Positions 1 to 6,623 of a stretch of 14,072 nt of DNA are shown here, piece after piece (positions within the stretch are counted from its first letter, which is position 1; each line of letters starts with the position of its first letter). The notes below the pieces were generated by a model that saw only the letters and a program-made list of their open reading frames with translations, made no database searches and had not been told where the DNA came from. The position numbers were made by a program, and so were the translations under genes. Source of the DNA: JAVVFH01 sp032250585 (lineage in GTDB: Bacteria > Pseudomonadota > Gammaproteobacteria > Xanthomonadales > SZUA-36); assembly GCA_032250585.1 (NCBI GenBank), contig JAVVFH010000072.1, forward strand, positions 1-14,072. Direction: 5' to 3'.

Positions 1-1437
1 CCCATATTCCTGAGCCAGCTTTTCCTGCTCCAGCCCGGTCAGGCGGTGCAGGCGCATGTTGAGGATTTCCTGGGCCTGCCCGGGCGACAACTGATAGCCG
101 GCTTCCTGCAGACCATATTGCGCTTCAAGATCTTCAGGGCGTGAGAATTCCGCGCCGCCCCCGCCCAGCATGGCCCTGACCAGGCCGGGCTCCCAGAGGC
201 GCGCCACCAGGCGGCTCTTGGCGTCGGCCGGTGTCGCAGAAGACTTGATCAGCTCGATCACCTCGTCGAGATTCGCCAGCGCGACGGTCAGGCCTTCGAG
301 CACATGGGCCCGCTCACGCGCCTTGCGCAGTTCGAACAGCGTCCGCCGCGTGACGACCTCGCGCCGATGGCCGATAAAGGCATCCAGAACCTGCCGCAGG
401 TTGAGCAGCCTGGGCTGACCTCCCACCAGAGCCACCATGTTGATGCCGAAGACGCTTTGCATTGAGGTCTGCTTGTAGAGGTTGTTGAGCACCACCTCGG
501 GCACTTCGCCCCGTCGCAGCTCGGCCACCATGCGCATGCCGTCCTTGTCCGATTCGTCACGCAGCTCGGTGATGCCTTCGAGCTTCCGCTCCTTGACCAG
601 TTCCGCGATTTTCTCGAGCAGCCGGGCCTTGTTTACCTGGTACGGCAATTCGGTGACGACCAGGGACTGCTTGCCGCTGGACTCGTCGGTCTCGATGTGG
701 GACCGGGCGCGCATGTAGATGCGGCCCCGGCCAGTGCGATAGGCTTCGTCGATCCCCTGGGCACCGTTGATCATGCCAGCCGTCGGGAAATCCGGACCCG
801 GCAGGTAGGCCATGATTTCATCGATCGTCAAAGCGGGATTATCGATCAGGGCGATCGTGGCGTTGACCACTTCGGTGAGGTTGTGCGGCGGAATGTTGGT
901 GGCCATGCCGACTGCGATACCGGCCGAACCGTTGATCAGCAGGTTGGGCACCCGGGTCGGCAGGACCCGGGGCTCGTATTCGGACTCGTCGTAGTTCGGA
1001 ACGAAGTCCACGGTTTCCTTGTCCAGGTCGCTCAGCAGTTCGTGCGCAAGGCGCGACATGCGCACCTCCGTGTAACGCATGGCGGCCGGCGAATCGCCGT
1101 CGACGGAGCCAAAGTTGCCCTGTCCATCCACCAGCATGTAGCGCATCGCGAATGGCTGGGCCATGCGGACGATAGTGTCGTACACGGCGGTGTCGCCGTG
1201 CGGGTGGTACTTGCCGATCACGTCACCGACGACGCGGGCGGATTTCTTATACGGCTTGTTCCAGTCGTTGCCAAGCTCGCTCATCGCGAACAACACGCGC
1301 CGGTGGACCGGTTTCAGACCATCCCTGACGTCCGGCAGTGCGCGCCCGACGATCACACTCATCGCGTAGTCCAGATAGGACTGCCGCATCTCGTCTTCGA
1401 GATTTACCTGCAGGACTTCTTTGGCGAGCTCAGCCAT
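1..1437 (-). CDS. gyrA: DNA gyrase subunit A, N-terminal part (cut by window edge)
   Basis: This is the breakage-reunion subunit of DNA gyrase, which introduces negative supercoils with GyrB. The 479 codons visible are close to E. coli GyrA over their whole length. They run from the N-terminus (MAELAKEVLQVN) through the winged-helix/tower region and stop inside the coiled-coil domain (HRLTGLEQEKLAQEYG). The catalytic tyrosine is Y122, preceded by R121 in AAMRYTEVR. The quinolone-resistance-determining stretch reads KYHPHGDTAVYD, with Thr83 and Asp87. The GyrA-type text (LGNDWNKPYKKSARVVGDVIGKYHPHGD) favours gyrA over parC. The C-terminal beta-pinwheel lies outside the window. The start is the ATG complementary to 1435-1437. 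A GGAG about 12 bases upstream is a plausible ribosome binding site, and no in-frame upstream start is attractive. The gene is divergent from the cyclophilin-lpxH pair and seems to have its own promoter. Confidence 0.97.
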   Translation of the reverse strand, partial: MAELAKEVLQVNLEDEMRQSYLDYAMSVIVGRALPDVRDGLKPVHRRVLFAMSELGNDWNKPYKKSARVVGDVIGKYHPHGDTAVYDTIVRMAQPFAMRYMLVDGQGNFGSVDGDSPAAMRYTEVRMSRLAHELLSDLDKETVDFVPNYDESEYEPRVLPTRVPNLLINGSAGIAVGMATNIPPHNLTEVVNATIALIDNPALTIDEIMAYLPGPDFPTAGMINGAQGIDEAYRTGRGRIYMRARSHIETDESSGKQSLVVTELPYQVNKARLLEKIAELVKERKLEGITELRDESDKDGMRMVAELRRGEVPEVVLNNLYKQTSMQSVFGINMVALVGGQPRLLNLRQVLDAFIGHRREVVTRRTLFELRKARERAHVLEGLTVALANLDEVIELIKSSATPADAKSRLVARLWEPGLVRAMLGGGGAEFSRPEDLEAQYGLQEAGYQLSPGQAQEILNMRLHRLTGLEQEKLAQEYG

Positions 1438-1798
1438 ATGTGATTTAGTCTCCGGAATAATGCATAGTTATATGTTTTTATTATTGTTTTTCCTGCCCGA
1501 ATTGCGTTCGAAATGAAGTGAAAAAGACAGCCGTCGCAAAGCCCGAATTGTACCACAATCAGGCTTGCTGATGCCTGTTCAAATGACTGATTACGAACAC
1601 AATTCCGACTCGCTTTTGCAGACCCGGAATCCGCCCCTCCGACCCTGTCGCGACAACAGCGGTGGACCGGGCTGCAGCGCGGCCGGCAAGTAACGGCAGT
1701 CCGGGCCCGTACGTGAAACTGGCCGGGTAAACTGGCCGCTGGCGCGCTGCATCAGTATCATTCATTCTTTTCACCACATGCACAGGAAAACCCCAGCC
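1438..1798. other. Divergent intergenic region, gyrA / cyclophilin
   Basis: These 361 bases hold no convincing gene. The 60 bases next to gyrA are strikingly AT-rich for this genome (1455-1492) and would form most of the gyrA leader. An extended -10 candidate for gyrA lies at 1547-1555. Towards the cyclophilin gene, the 10-mer AAACTGGCCG occurs twice, at 1716-1725 and 1729-1738, a 13-base period. A weak -10-like TATCAT lies at 1756-1761 without a good -35. A 74-codon open frame on the minus strand (1559-1783) has no ribosome binding site and no recognisable protein features, so I do not count it as a gene. Confidence 0.6.
1547..1555 (-). promoter_or_regulatory. Candidate extended -10 promoter of gyrA
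   Basis: On the minus strand this reads TGGTACAAT, an extended -10 (TG-N-TACAAT, one mismatch to TATAAT). No good -35 lies 16-18 bases upstream, as is common for extended -10 promoters. Transcription would begin near 1540, giving a leader of about 100 nt that is AT-rich in its second half. This is inferred from motif only. Confidence 0.4.
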
Positions 1799-2395
1799 AT
1801 GAGCTATTCGATTCGCCGCAGTTTCTGTTTCGTTATTCCGCCGTTGCTGGCGAGTGTACTGTTCGCGACCAGTGCGTTAGCGGCCGGCAACCCAGCAGCC
1901 GTGATCCACACCAGCAAAGGCGATATCCGCCTCGAACTGCTGGCGCAACAGGCGCCGCTATCGGTTGAAAACTTTATCAACTACGCGAAGAGCGGTTTTT
2001 ACGACGGCACCATCTTCCACCGGGTGATCAGTCACTTCATGATCCAGGGCGGCGGATTCACGCCCGACATGCAGAAAAAACCCACGGGCGAACCGATCAG
2101 GAACGAAGCCACCAACGGCCTGTCGAACAAGCGTGGAACCGTTGCGATGGCCCGCACCAACGACCCCCATTCCGCCACCGCGCAGTTCTTCATCAACGTG
2201 CAGGACAATATGAATCTTGACCACAGCGGCGTAAACAGTCCGCGGAACTGGGGTTACGCGGTCTTCGCCCGGGTCACCGAAGGCATGGAGGTGGTCGATG
2301 AAATTCGCTTCGTGCAAACTTCATCCCAACCGCCAATGAGCGATGTCCCCGTCGAACCGGTGATCATCGAAAGCATCGAAATCATCGAAGACTGA
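1799..2395 (+). CDS. Peptidyl-prolyl cis-trans isomerase, cyclophilin type, secreted
   Basis: This cyclophilin would catalyse proline cis-trans isomerisation during protein folding. With the start at 1799 the protein has 198 residues. The first ~29 residues form a signal peptide: RR at 6-7, a hydrophobic core, then SALAA, so a periplasmic location is expected. The catalytic cyclophilin signature is intact: FHRVISHFMIQGGGFT with R75, F80, M81 and Q83, followed by ATAQFFINVQDN and WGYAVFARVTEGMEVVD. I chose ATG 1799 because AGGA lies 11 bases upstream (1784-1787). The in-frame ATG at 1778 has no ribosome binding site and would put extra residues before the signal peptide. The next gene, lpxH, begins 22 bases after the stop, the same pairing as ppiB-lpxH in E. 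coli, but the signal peptide makes it PpiA-like in location. Confidence 0.93.
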   Translation: MSYSIRRSFCFVIPPLLASVLFATSALAAGNPAAVIHTSKGDIRLELLAQQAPLSVENFINYAKSGFYDGTIFHRVISHFMIQGGGFTPDMQKKPTGEPIRNEATNGLSNKRGTVAMARTNDPHSATAQFFINVQDNMNLDHSGVNSPRNWGYAVFARVTEGMEVVDEIRFVQTSSQPPMSDVPVEPVIIESIEIIED

Positions 2396-2417
2396 CCCGG
2401 GGTCTCGCGCCGTCGCC

Positions 2418-3137
2418 ATGAACACGCTGTTCATTTCCGATATTCACCTCGAAGATTCCGAACCCCGTGCTACCGAGACCCTGCTCGCATTTCTGGCCGG
2501 CCCTGTGCGAAGCGCCGACGCGCTCTACATCCTGGGAGACCTCTTCGAGTTCTGGATCGGCGACGACGCGCTGTCGGTCGCGGCGCGGCAGGTAGCGAAG
2601 GCGACCTCAGAGCTCACGGCATCCGGCGTGCCTTGCTATTTCATGCACGGCAACCGTGATTTCCTGCTGGGCGAGGCCTATGCCGCGCGTGCGGGACTGC
2701 GGCTGTTGCCCGATTACCGGGTGCTGGATTTGTACGGCTGGCCGACGCTGCTGTTGCACGGCGACACCTTGTGCACTGACGACCTGCAGTACCAGGCATT
2801 CCGCACCCAATGCCGCGATCCGGTCTGGCAGGCGAACGTCCTTGGGCTGTCCGTCGAGCAGCGCCTGGAGATGGCGCGCGGCGCGCGGGACGCCAGCGCC
2901 CGGCACACCCGGGCCGCGGCGACCGGGATCATGGACGTCAACGAGCAGGCGGTACGCGAGGCCTTCGAACGATACGGCGTCACGCGCATGATCCACGGTC
3001 ACACCCACCGCCCGGCGGTTCACCGTTATCGCCTGACCGACGGCCGCGAAGCCGAGCGGATCGTACTGGCCGACTGGTACGAATCCGGCAGCTACCTGCG
3101 GGTCTCAGCCGCCGGCGCGGAATCTGTCCCTCTTTAA
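2418..3137 (+). CDS. lpxH: UDP-2,3-diacylglucosamine diphosphatase LpxH
   Basis: This is the peripheral inner-membrane pyrophosphatase that cleaves UDP-2,3-diacylglucosamine to lipid X and UMP, the fourth step of lipid A synthesis. The 239 residues match E. coli LpxH (240) in length. The calcineurin-like metallophosphoesterase motifs are all present: D8-x-H10 (SDIHL), GDLFEFWIGDD with D41, GNRD with N79 and R80, H113 in LLHGD, and GHTHRP with H194 and H196. These are the expected di-manganese ligands and active-site residues. Its presence shows a Gram-negative cell that makes lipid A by the LpxH route rather than LpxI or LpxG. The ribosome binding site is weak (GGGG about 14 bases upstream), consistent with expression from the cyclophilin transcript 22 bases upstream. 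The stop codon TAA touches a hairpin shared with the convergent DUF455 gene. Confidence 0.96.
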   Translation: MNTLFISDIHLEDSEPRATETLLAFLAGPVRSADALYILGDLFEFWIGDDALSVAARQVAKATSELTASGVPCYFMHGNRDFLLGEAYAARAGLRLLPDYRVLDLYGWPTLLLHGDTLCTDDLQYQAFRTQCRDPVWQANVLGLSVEQRLEMARGARDASARHTRAAATGIMDVNEQAVREAFERYGVTRMIHGHTHRPAVHRYRLTDGREAERIVLADWYESGSYLRVSAAGAESVPL

Positions 3138-3160
3138 ACCGAACACTGCAATGTTCGGTT
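3137..3160. terminator. Hairpin between convergent lpxH and DUF455 genes
   Basis: A perfect 9-bp inverted repeat, AACCGAACA (3137-3145) and TGTTCGGTT (3152-3160), flanks a 6-base loop CTGCAA. It fills the space between the stop of lpxH (3135-3137) and that of the minus-strand gene (3160-3162), so it can serve both directions. No run of U follows on either side, so it is not a textbook intrinsic terminator. It may instead block 3' exonucleases or pause polymerase. Confidence 0.6.
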
Positions 3161-3981
3161 CAATCCGAACCAAGCGCGGCCAACGCATTCATTTCCGACG
3201 TGGTAAAACCCGCGGCCTGCCGTGCATCGAGATTGAAAGGACCGCGTCCAGCACCCGGCGAATAGCGTTGAATCAGGTTCAGAAAGGTGCTCTCCGGCTC
3301 CAGGCCGCGCTGCGCGCAACAATACCGGAACCAGCGGGTGCCAATCGCCACATGTCGCACTTCTTCCCGGAGGATCGTCTCCAATGCCTTTGCGGTCTTT
3401 TCGTCACCGGACGCACGAAGACGCCCGATCATCCCCGGCGTGACATCCAGCCCGCGTGCTTCCAGCACGCGCGGTACCAGCGCCATCCGCAGGAGAACGT
3501 CACCGGCCGTCTTTTCCGCCATTTCCCACAAGCCGTTGTGCGCGGGAAAATCGCCATAGTCGCGGTTCATTTCCCGCAACCGCTGGCGCAACAAACCGAA
3601 GTGACGGGCTTCATCGGCCGCGACCGACAGCCAGTCCAGGTAGTATTCCCGTGGCATGCCGCGAAACCGATAGACCGCATCCAAGGCCAGATTGACGGCG
3701 TTGAACTCGATGTGCGCGACAGCGTGCACCAGGGCCGCCCTGCCCTGCTCGCTGCCGAGCCTTCGCCGAGGCACACGCGACGGCTCGACAAGTTTCGGAC
3801 GGGCCGGATGGCCGGGCTGAGCGATGGGCAGGACCGGGAGCTGCCCGCCCCAGTCGAGTTCACCTTGCTCCATGGCCGCAGCGAGTTGTGTAACCACGGA
3901 ACACTTGAACTCCGGATCAGTTAGCTCAAGGCACTCACGCGCCCCTTCAAAGCAATCCTTCACCCGGTCTCTTTTTCTCAA
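3160..3981 (-). CDS. DUF455 family ferritin-like protein
   Basis: This matches the DUF455 / COG2833 family of ferritin-like proteins, whose reaction is not established as far as I know. The 273-residue product is mainly helical and shows the spacing of a carboxylate-bridged di-metal site: E92 (HIEFNAVNLALDA), E124-x-x-H127 (DEARHF), E174 (VLEARGLDV) and E207-x-x-H210 (EEVRHVAIG). This is the classic pattern of two ExxH motifs and two single glutamates, so a di-iron or similar site is likely. The tRNA hydroxylase MiaE has a related fold but this sequence does not look like MiaE itself. The start is uncertain: a TTG at 3981, or a GTG at 3963 preceded by a purine-rich stretch. It lies 13 bases (or 31) downstream of icd on the same strand, so cotranscription is likely. 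Confidence 0.85.
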   Translation of the reverse strand: MRKRDRVKDCFEGARECLELTDPEFKCSVVTQLAAAMEQGELDWGGQLPVLPIAQPGHPARPKLVEPSRVPRRRLGSEQGRAALVHAVAHIEFNAVNLALDAVYRFRGMPREYYLDWLSVAADEARHFGLLRQRLREMNRDYGDFPAHNGLWEMAEKTAGDVLLRMALVPRVLEARGLDVTPGMIGRLRASGDEKTAKALETILREEVRHVAIGTRWFRYCCAQRGLEPESTFLNLIQRYSPGAGRGPFNLDARQAAGFTTSEMNALAALGSD

Positions 3982-3994
3982 CTCACCGGCAGCG

Positions 3995-5239
3995 TCAAAG
4001 CCTCTCGATCAGCGCATCCGCGAAACCAGAGGTAGACACCTCCGTGGCGCCTTCCATCTGGCGGGCGAAATCGTAGGTCACGATCCCGGCCTTGACGGTG
4101 CGCGCAAAGGCCGAACTGATCAGCCCGGCCACCTCGCTCCAGCCAATGTACTCGAACATCATCGAGCCGGAGAACATCAGCGAACTGGGGTTGACCTTGT
4201 CCAGGTTGGCATATTTCGGCGCGGTGCCATGGGTCGCCTCGAATACCGCGATGTGATCGGCCATGTTGGCGCCCGGGGCGATACCCATGCCACCGACCTG
4301 TGCGGCCAGCGCGTCGGACAGGTAATCGCCGTTCAGGTTCATGGTCGCCAGCACTTCGAATTCGGCCGGGCGCAACTGCATCAACTGGAACATGATGTCG
4401 GCGATGCGGTCCTTGATGACGACCTTACCCTCGGGGCGCTTGCCGTCGTACTTCTCCCACAATTCGTCTTCGCTGATGGTGGTGTCGGGAAATTCGTCGC
4501 GCGCCACTTCGTAGCCCCAGCTCCGGAAGGCGCCCTCGGTGAACTTCATGATGTTGCCCTTGTGCACCAGCGTCACACTTTCGCGGCCGTTGTCGATGGC
4601 GTACTGGATGGCTTTGCGGACCAGGCGCTTGGAACCGAAGGGTGAAATCGGCTTGATGCCGATACCAGCATCTTCAAAAAATTGGGCGCCCATTTCCTCG
4701 CGCAGAAAACGGGCCAGTTTTTTGTTCTCGGGCGTGCCCGACTGGTACTCGATGCCGCAGTAAACGTCTTCGGTGTTTTCCCGGAAAATGACGGCATTGA
4801 TCTCCTCGGGGCGCTTCATCGGCGAGGGCACGCCGGTGAAATACTCAACCGGGCGCACACAGGCGTACAGATCCAGTTCCTGGCGCAGCGAAACATTCAG
4901 CGACCGAAACCCGCCGCCCACCGGCGTCGTCAGGGGACCCTTGATCGCCACGGTCAATTCCCTGATCGCATCCAGTGTTTCGGCCGGGAAGTAATCGCCA
5001 TCGTAGATTCCGGCGGCCTTCTCGCCCAGGTACAGCTCCGCCCAATGCACTTTCCGACGGCCGCCGTAGGCTTTCTCGACCGCGGCGTCCCACACGCGCA
5101 TGGCTGCGCGCGTGATGTCCGGCCCGATACCGTCACCCTCCACGAAACCCAGGATCGGATTGTCCGGAACGACCAGGCGATCGTTGCTGATGCTGATTTT
5201 CTGTCCGGATTCGGGGAACTTGACGTGTTGATAGCTCAT
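3995..5239 (-). CDS. icd: Isocitrate dehydrogenase, NADP-dependent
   Basis: This is the TCA-cycle enzyme that converts isocitrate to 2-oxoglutarate, CO2 and NADPH. The 414 residues align with E. coli Icd (416). S113 in RSLNVSLRQELD is the substrate-binding serine that AceK phosphorylates in E. coli. NADP preference is supported by the KY pair in EATHGTAPKYANLDKVNP and by the Y and R of VTYDFARQ, equivalent to E. coli K344, Y345, Y391 and R395. Other conserved text includes LVHKGNIMKFTEGAF and NLNGDYLSDALAAQVGG. The start is ATG 5239: AAGGA sits 7 bases upstream, and the reading frame's extension to 5401 would run through the TATAAT promoter element at 5279-5284. The DUF455 gene follows closely. 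No aceK is visible in the window, so control by phosphorylation is only inferred from the serine. Confidence 0.97.
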   Translation of the reverse strand: MSYQHVKFPESGQKISISNDRLVVPDNPILGFVEGDGIGPDITRAAMRVWDAAVEKAYGGRRKVHWAELYLGEKAAGIYDGDYFPAETLDAIRELTVAIKGPLTTPVGGGFRSLNVSLRQELDLYACVRPVEYFTGVPSPMKRPEEINAVIFRENTEDVYCGIEYQSGTPENKKLARFLREEMGAQFFEDAGIGIKPISPFGSKRLVRKAIQYAIDNGRESVTLVHKGNIMKFTEGAFRSWGYEVARDEFPDTTISEDELWEKYDGKRPEGKVVIKDRIADIMFQLMQLRPAEFEVLATMNLNGDYLSDALAAQVGGMGIAPGANMADHIAVFEATHGTAPKYANLDKVNPSSLMFSGSMMFEYIGWSEVAGLISSAFARTVKAGIVTYDFARQMEGATEVSTSGFADALIERL

Positions 5240-5278
5240 GGATTTTTTCCTTCTGATGCTCTGAGTGGTTAAACCGGT

Positions 5279-5284
5279 ATTATA
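5279..5284 (-). promoter_or_regulatory. Candidate -10 element of icd
   Basis: On the minus strand the consensus TATAAT occurs, in context GCGTTATAATACCGG. No clear -35 hexamer lies 16-18 bases upstream. Transcription would start near 5272, leaving a leader of about 33 nt with the strong AAGGA site. The 11-mer TATAATACCGG is also found before yheS. Confidence 0.55.
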
Positions 5285-5382
5285 ACGCGGGCACAGCCTC
5301 TGCCGCATGCGCAATCTTGTCTTGCCGGCAATCAATGCATACGCTGATCGAGCATCGCTTGACGTTTCGAACCCCTGGCGAC

Positions 5383-5396
5383 GGGGCAAGCGCCCC
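5383..5396 (-). terminator. Weak hairpin downstream of glutathione S-transferase gene
   Basis: GGGGC (5383-5387) and GCCCC (5392-5396) form a 5-bp GC stem with a 4-base loop, about 45 bases after the stop of the minus-strand gene and upstream of the icd promoter. There is no U-run. It is a low-confidence terminator candidate separating the transferase gene from icd. Confidence 0.25.
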
Positions 5397-5441
5397 TTCA
5401 CCCCTGCCCGCGCATAATTGATCAGAGGTTCCTTAAGTACT

Positions 5442-6065
5442 TCAGGCCTCGATCTTGCCTTCGAGGCTTTTGAAAAAACCGGAAGAGTGCGCCGCCGGGC
5501 GCGCCATCAAGCGGCGCAGATAGGCCGGCAGCGCGCCTTCCGGCGCCAACAAATCCGCCTGCAGAGCCAGTCTCAAACTGTAGGCGGCAAAGACATCGGC
5601 TAACGTAAATTCACCGCAGAGACAGCCTTCCTCCGGCAACGTGGCGGCAAAAGTCTGCAGGCGCCTGGCGAGCGGCCGCTCCAGCAGATCAATCCAGGCC
5701 GCGTCCTGATCACCCATCTTCGACCGCAAATACAGCACGATTGGCCCTTCCAGCGTCGTCGTCGTCAGGCTGACCATCTGCCAGAAGAAATCCCGCGAAT
5801 CGCGGCCATACGGAATCAGCTGAGCTTCAGGATGCCGTTCGGCAAGAGACAGGCAGATCGCGGTCGACTCGATCAGGATGCTGCCATCCAGTTCAGCGGT
5901 AGGCACTTGCCCATAGGGATTCAGTTCCCGGTAGGGAGATTGCAGGTGATCGCCGACGGAAAGACGCACTTCCTCGATCGTGTATTGGAGTTCCTCGCCC
6001 GTCCACCGCACTTTAGCGCTGCGATCCATGTCGCCGAACGACCAGATTTTGATCTGCCTGTTCAT
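5442..6065 (-). CDS. Glutathione S-transferase family protein
   Basis: This is a soluble, cytosolic glutathione S-transferase-like protein of 207 residues. The N-terminal thioredoxin-like half (about 1-80) has the conserved features NPYGQVPTAELDG, with the cis-proline VP at 54-55, and IES at 65-67, whose Glu-Ser binds the gamma-glutamyl part of glutathione. A helical C-terminal half follows, with CGEFTLADVFAAYSLRLAL, the usual N-capping box region. The catalytic residue is unclear: S9 or S16 near the start (WSFGDMDRSAKVRW) are candidates. The start is ATG 6065, where GGGAGG lies 5 bases upstream; a longer frame from 6119 would overlap the promoter. The substrate is unknown. It is divergent from a MAPEG gene and a GFA-family gene, so a glutathione-linked detoxification role is reasonable but inferred. 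Confidence 0.9.
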   Translation of the reverse strand: MNRQIKIWSFGDMDRSAKVRWTGEELQYTIEEVRLSVGDHLQSPYRELNPYGQVPTAELDGSILIESTAICLSLAERHPEAQLIPYGRDSRDFFWQMVSLTTTTLEGPIVLYLRSKMGDQDAAWIDLLERPLARRLQTFAATLPEEGCLCGEFTLADVFAAYSLRLALQADLLAPEGALPAYLRRLMARPAAHSSGFFKSLEGKIEA

Positions 6066-6096
6066 ACCTGCCTCCCGGGAACGGAAACCCGCACTG

Positions 6097-6102
6097 ATTA
6101 TA
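6097..6102 (-). promoter_or_regulatory. Candidate -10 element of glutathione S-transferase gene
   Basis: The minus strand carries a perfect TATAAT, in context GCGACTATAATCAG, 31 bases before the chosen ATG. The -35 region is poor. Transcription from about 6090 would give a 25-nt leader containing GGGAGG, which supports the ATG at 6065 over the longer frame. Confidence 0.5.
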
Positions 6103-6147
6103 GTCGCAATTGCAGCCACGCCATCGTGACCGCTTCGGAGGTGCTTC

Positions 6148-6156
6148 TGCTAACAT
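6148..6156 (+). promoter_or_regulatory. Candidate extended -10 promoter of MAPEG-GFA pair
   Basis: TGCTAACAT is an extended -10 (TG-N-TAACAT). GTGACC at 6126-6131 resembles a -35 but the spacer would be 19 bases. Transcription from about 6163 would give a leader of about 25 nt with GGAG 5 bases before the ATG at 6188. It lies about 50 bases from the divergent promoter of the transferase gene, so a shared regulator is possible. Confidence 0.35.
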
Positions 6157-6187
6157 GAGAAAAAATCATCAGCGCCACGGAGTCGAC

Positions 6188-6613
6188 ATGTTCTACAAAC
6201 CCCTGCTGTTACCGCTTCTCGCCCAGGTGCTGCTGACATTCACGGTTTGGGTTTACCTTTACGTCCGCAGGCTGTTGGAGATCCGGCACAAAGGCATCCA
6301 TCCGCAGGCGCTGCAGGACCGCAGCGTTTCGCAGGCCATCTTCTCTGATTCGGCCGGGCCCTCCAACAATCTTCAGAACCTGTTCGAGATGCCCCTGTTG
6401 TTTTACGTAGCCGTGCTGCTGTCACTGACGCTGATGGTCCAGGACGCCATGCTGGTGCGCCTGGCCTGGGGCTTCGTGGTCCTGAGAACCCTGCACAGCA
6501 TCGTCCATTGCAGCTACAACCGAGTGATGCATCGTTTCGTCGCCTACGCATTCAGCTGCCTGTTCCTGCTGTTTATCTGGGTCCGGCTTGCTTCCTATAT
6601 CCTGGTCAATTGA
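6188..6613 (+). CDS. MAPEG family integral membrane protein
   Basis: This belongs to the MAPEG family (membrane-associated proteins in eicosanoid and glutathione metabolism). Bacterial members are small four-helix membrane proteins, some with glutathione transferase activity. The product has 141 residues, typical of the family. Predicted membrane segments are about 5-26, 66-84, 88-106 and 116-138. The family signature is clear: NLFEMPLLFYVAVLL and then AWGFVVLRTLHSIVHCSYNR with VMHRFVAYAFS. The start is ATG 6188, with GGAG 5 bases upstream (6179-6182). In-frame starts at 6110 and 6155 would add charged residues before the first helix, and 6155 overlaps the -10 candidate. The stop TGA overlaps the ribosome binding site of the next gene, indicating translational coupling. 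The substrate is unknown. Confidence 0.92.
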   Translation: MFYKPLLLPLLAQVLLTFTVWVYLYVRRLLEIRHKGIHPQALQDRSVSQAIFSDSAGPSNNLQNLFEMPLLFYVAVLLSLTLMVQDAMLVRLAWGFVVLRTLHSIVHCSYNRVMHRFVAYAFSCLFLLFIWVRLASYILVN

Positions 6614-6617
6614 GGTG
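6612..6617 (+). promoter_or_regulatory. Ribosome binding site of GFA gene overlapping MAPEG stop
   Basis: GAGGTG begins inside the TGA stop (6611-6613) of the MAPEG gene and lies 6 bases before the ATG at 6624. This decides the start of the downstream gene and suggests that ribosomes finishing MAPEG help initiate it. Confidence 0.7.
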
Positions 6618-6623
6618 CACAGC

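Noticed and set aside
697..1443. 248-codon open frame antisense to gyrA
   Set aside because: The opposite strand encodes the catalytic part of GyrA with all motifs intact. The antisense product shows no family features.
1559..1783. Possible 74-residue gene in the gyrA/cyclophilin spacer, minus strand
   Set aside because: There is no ribosome binding site, the composition is random, and it would overlap the cyclophilin leader and the gyrA promoter candidate. Conservation in relatives would be needed to revive it.
3456..3475. Inverted repeat around CGTGCTTCCAGCACGCG within the DUF455 gene
   Set aside because: CGTGC and GCACG pair over a short loop, but this lies within coding sequence with strong family motifs and there is no sign of a site or element.
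3824..4645. 273-codon open frame antisense to icd, and similar frames at 3151-3924 and 4682-5272
   Set aside because: These lie opposite icd and the DUF455 gene, have no ribosome binding sites of note and are rich in residues typical of reversed GC-rich codons.
5240..5401. N-terminal extension of Icd upstream of 5239
   Set aside because: The extension has no counterpart in the family, runs through a perfect TATAAT, and the AAGGA site 7 bases before ATG 5239 fixes the start.
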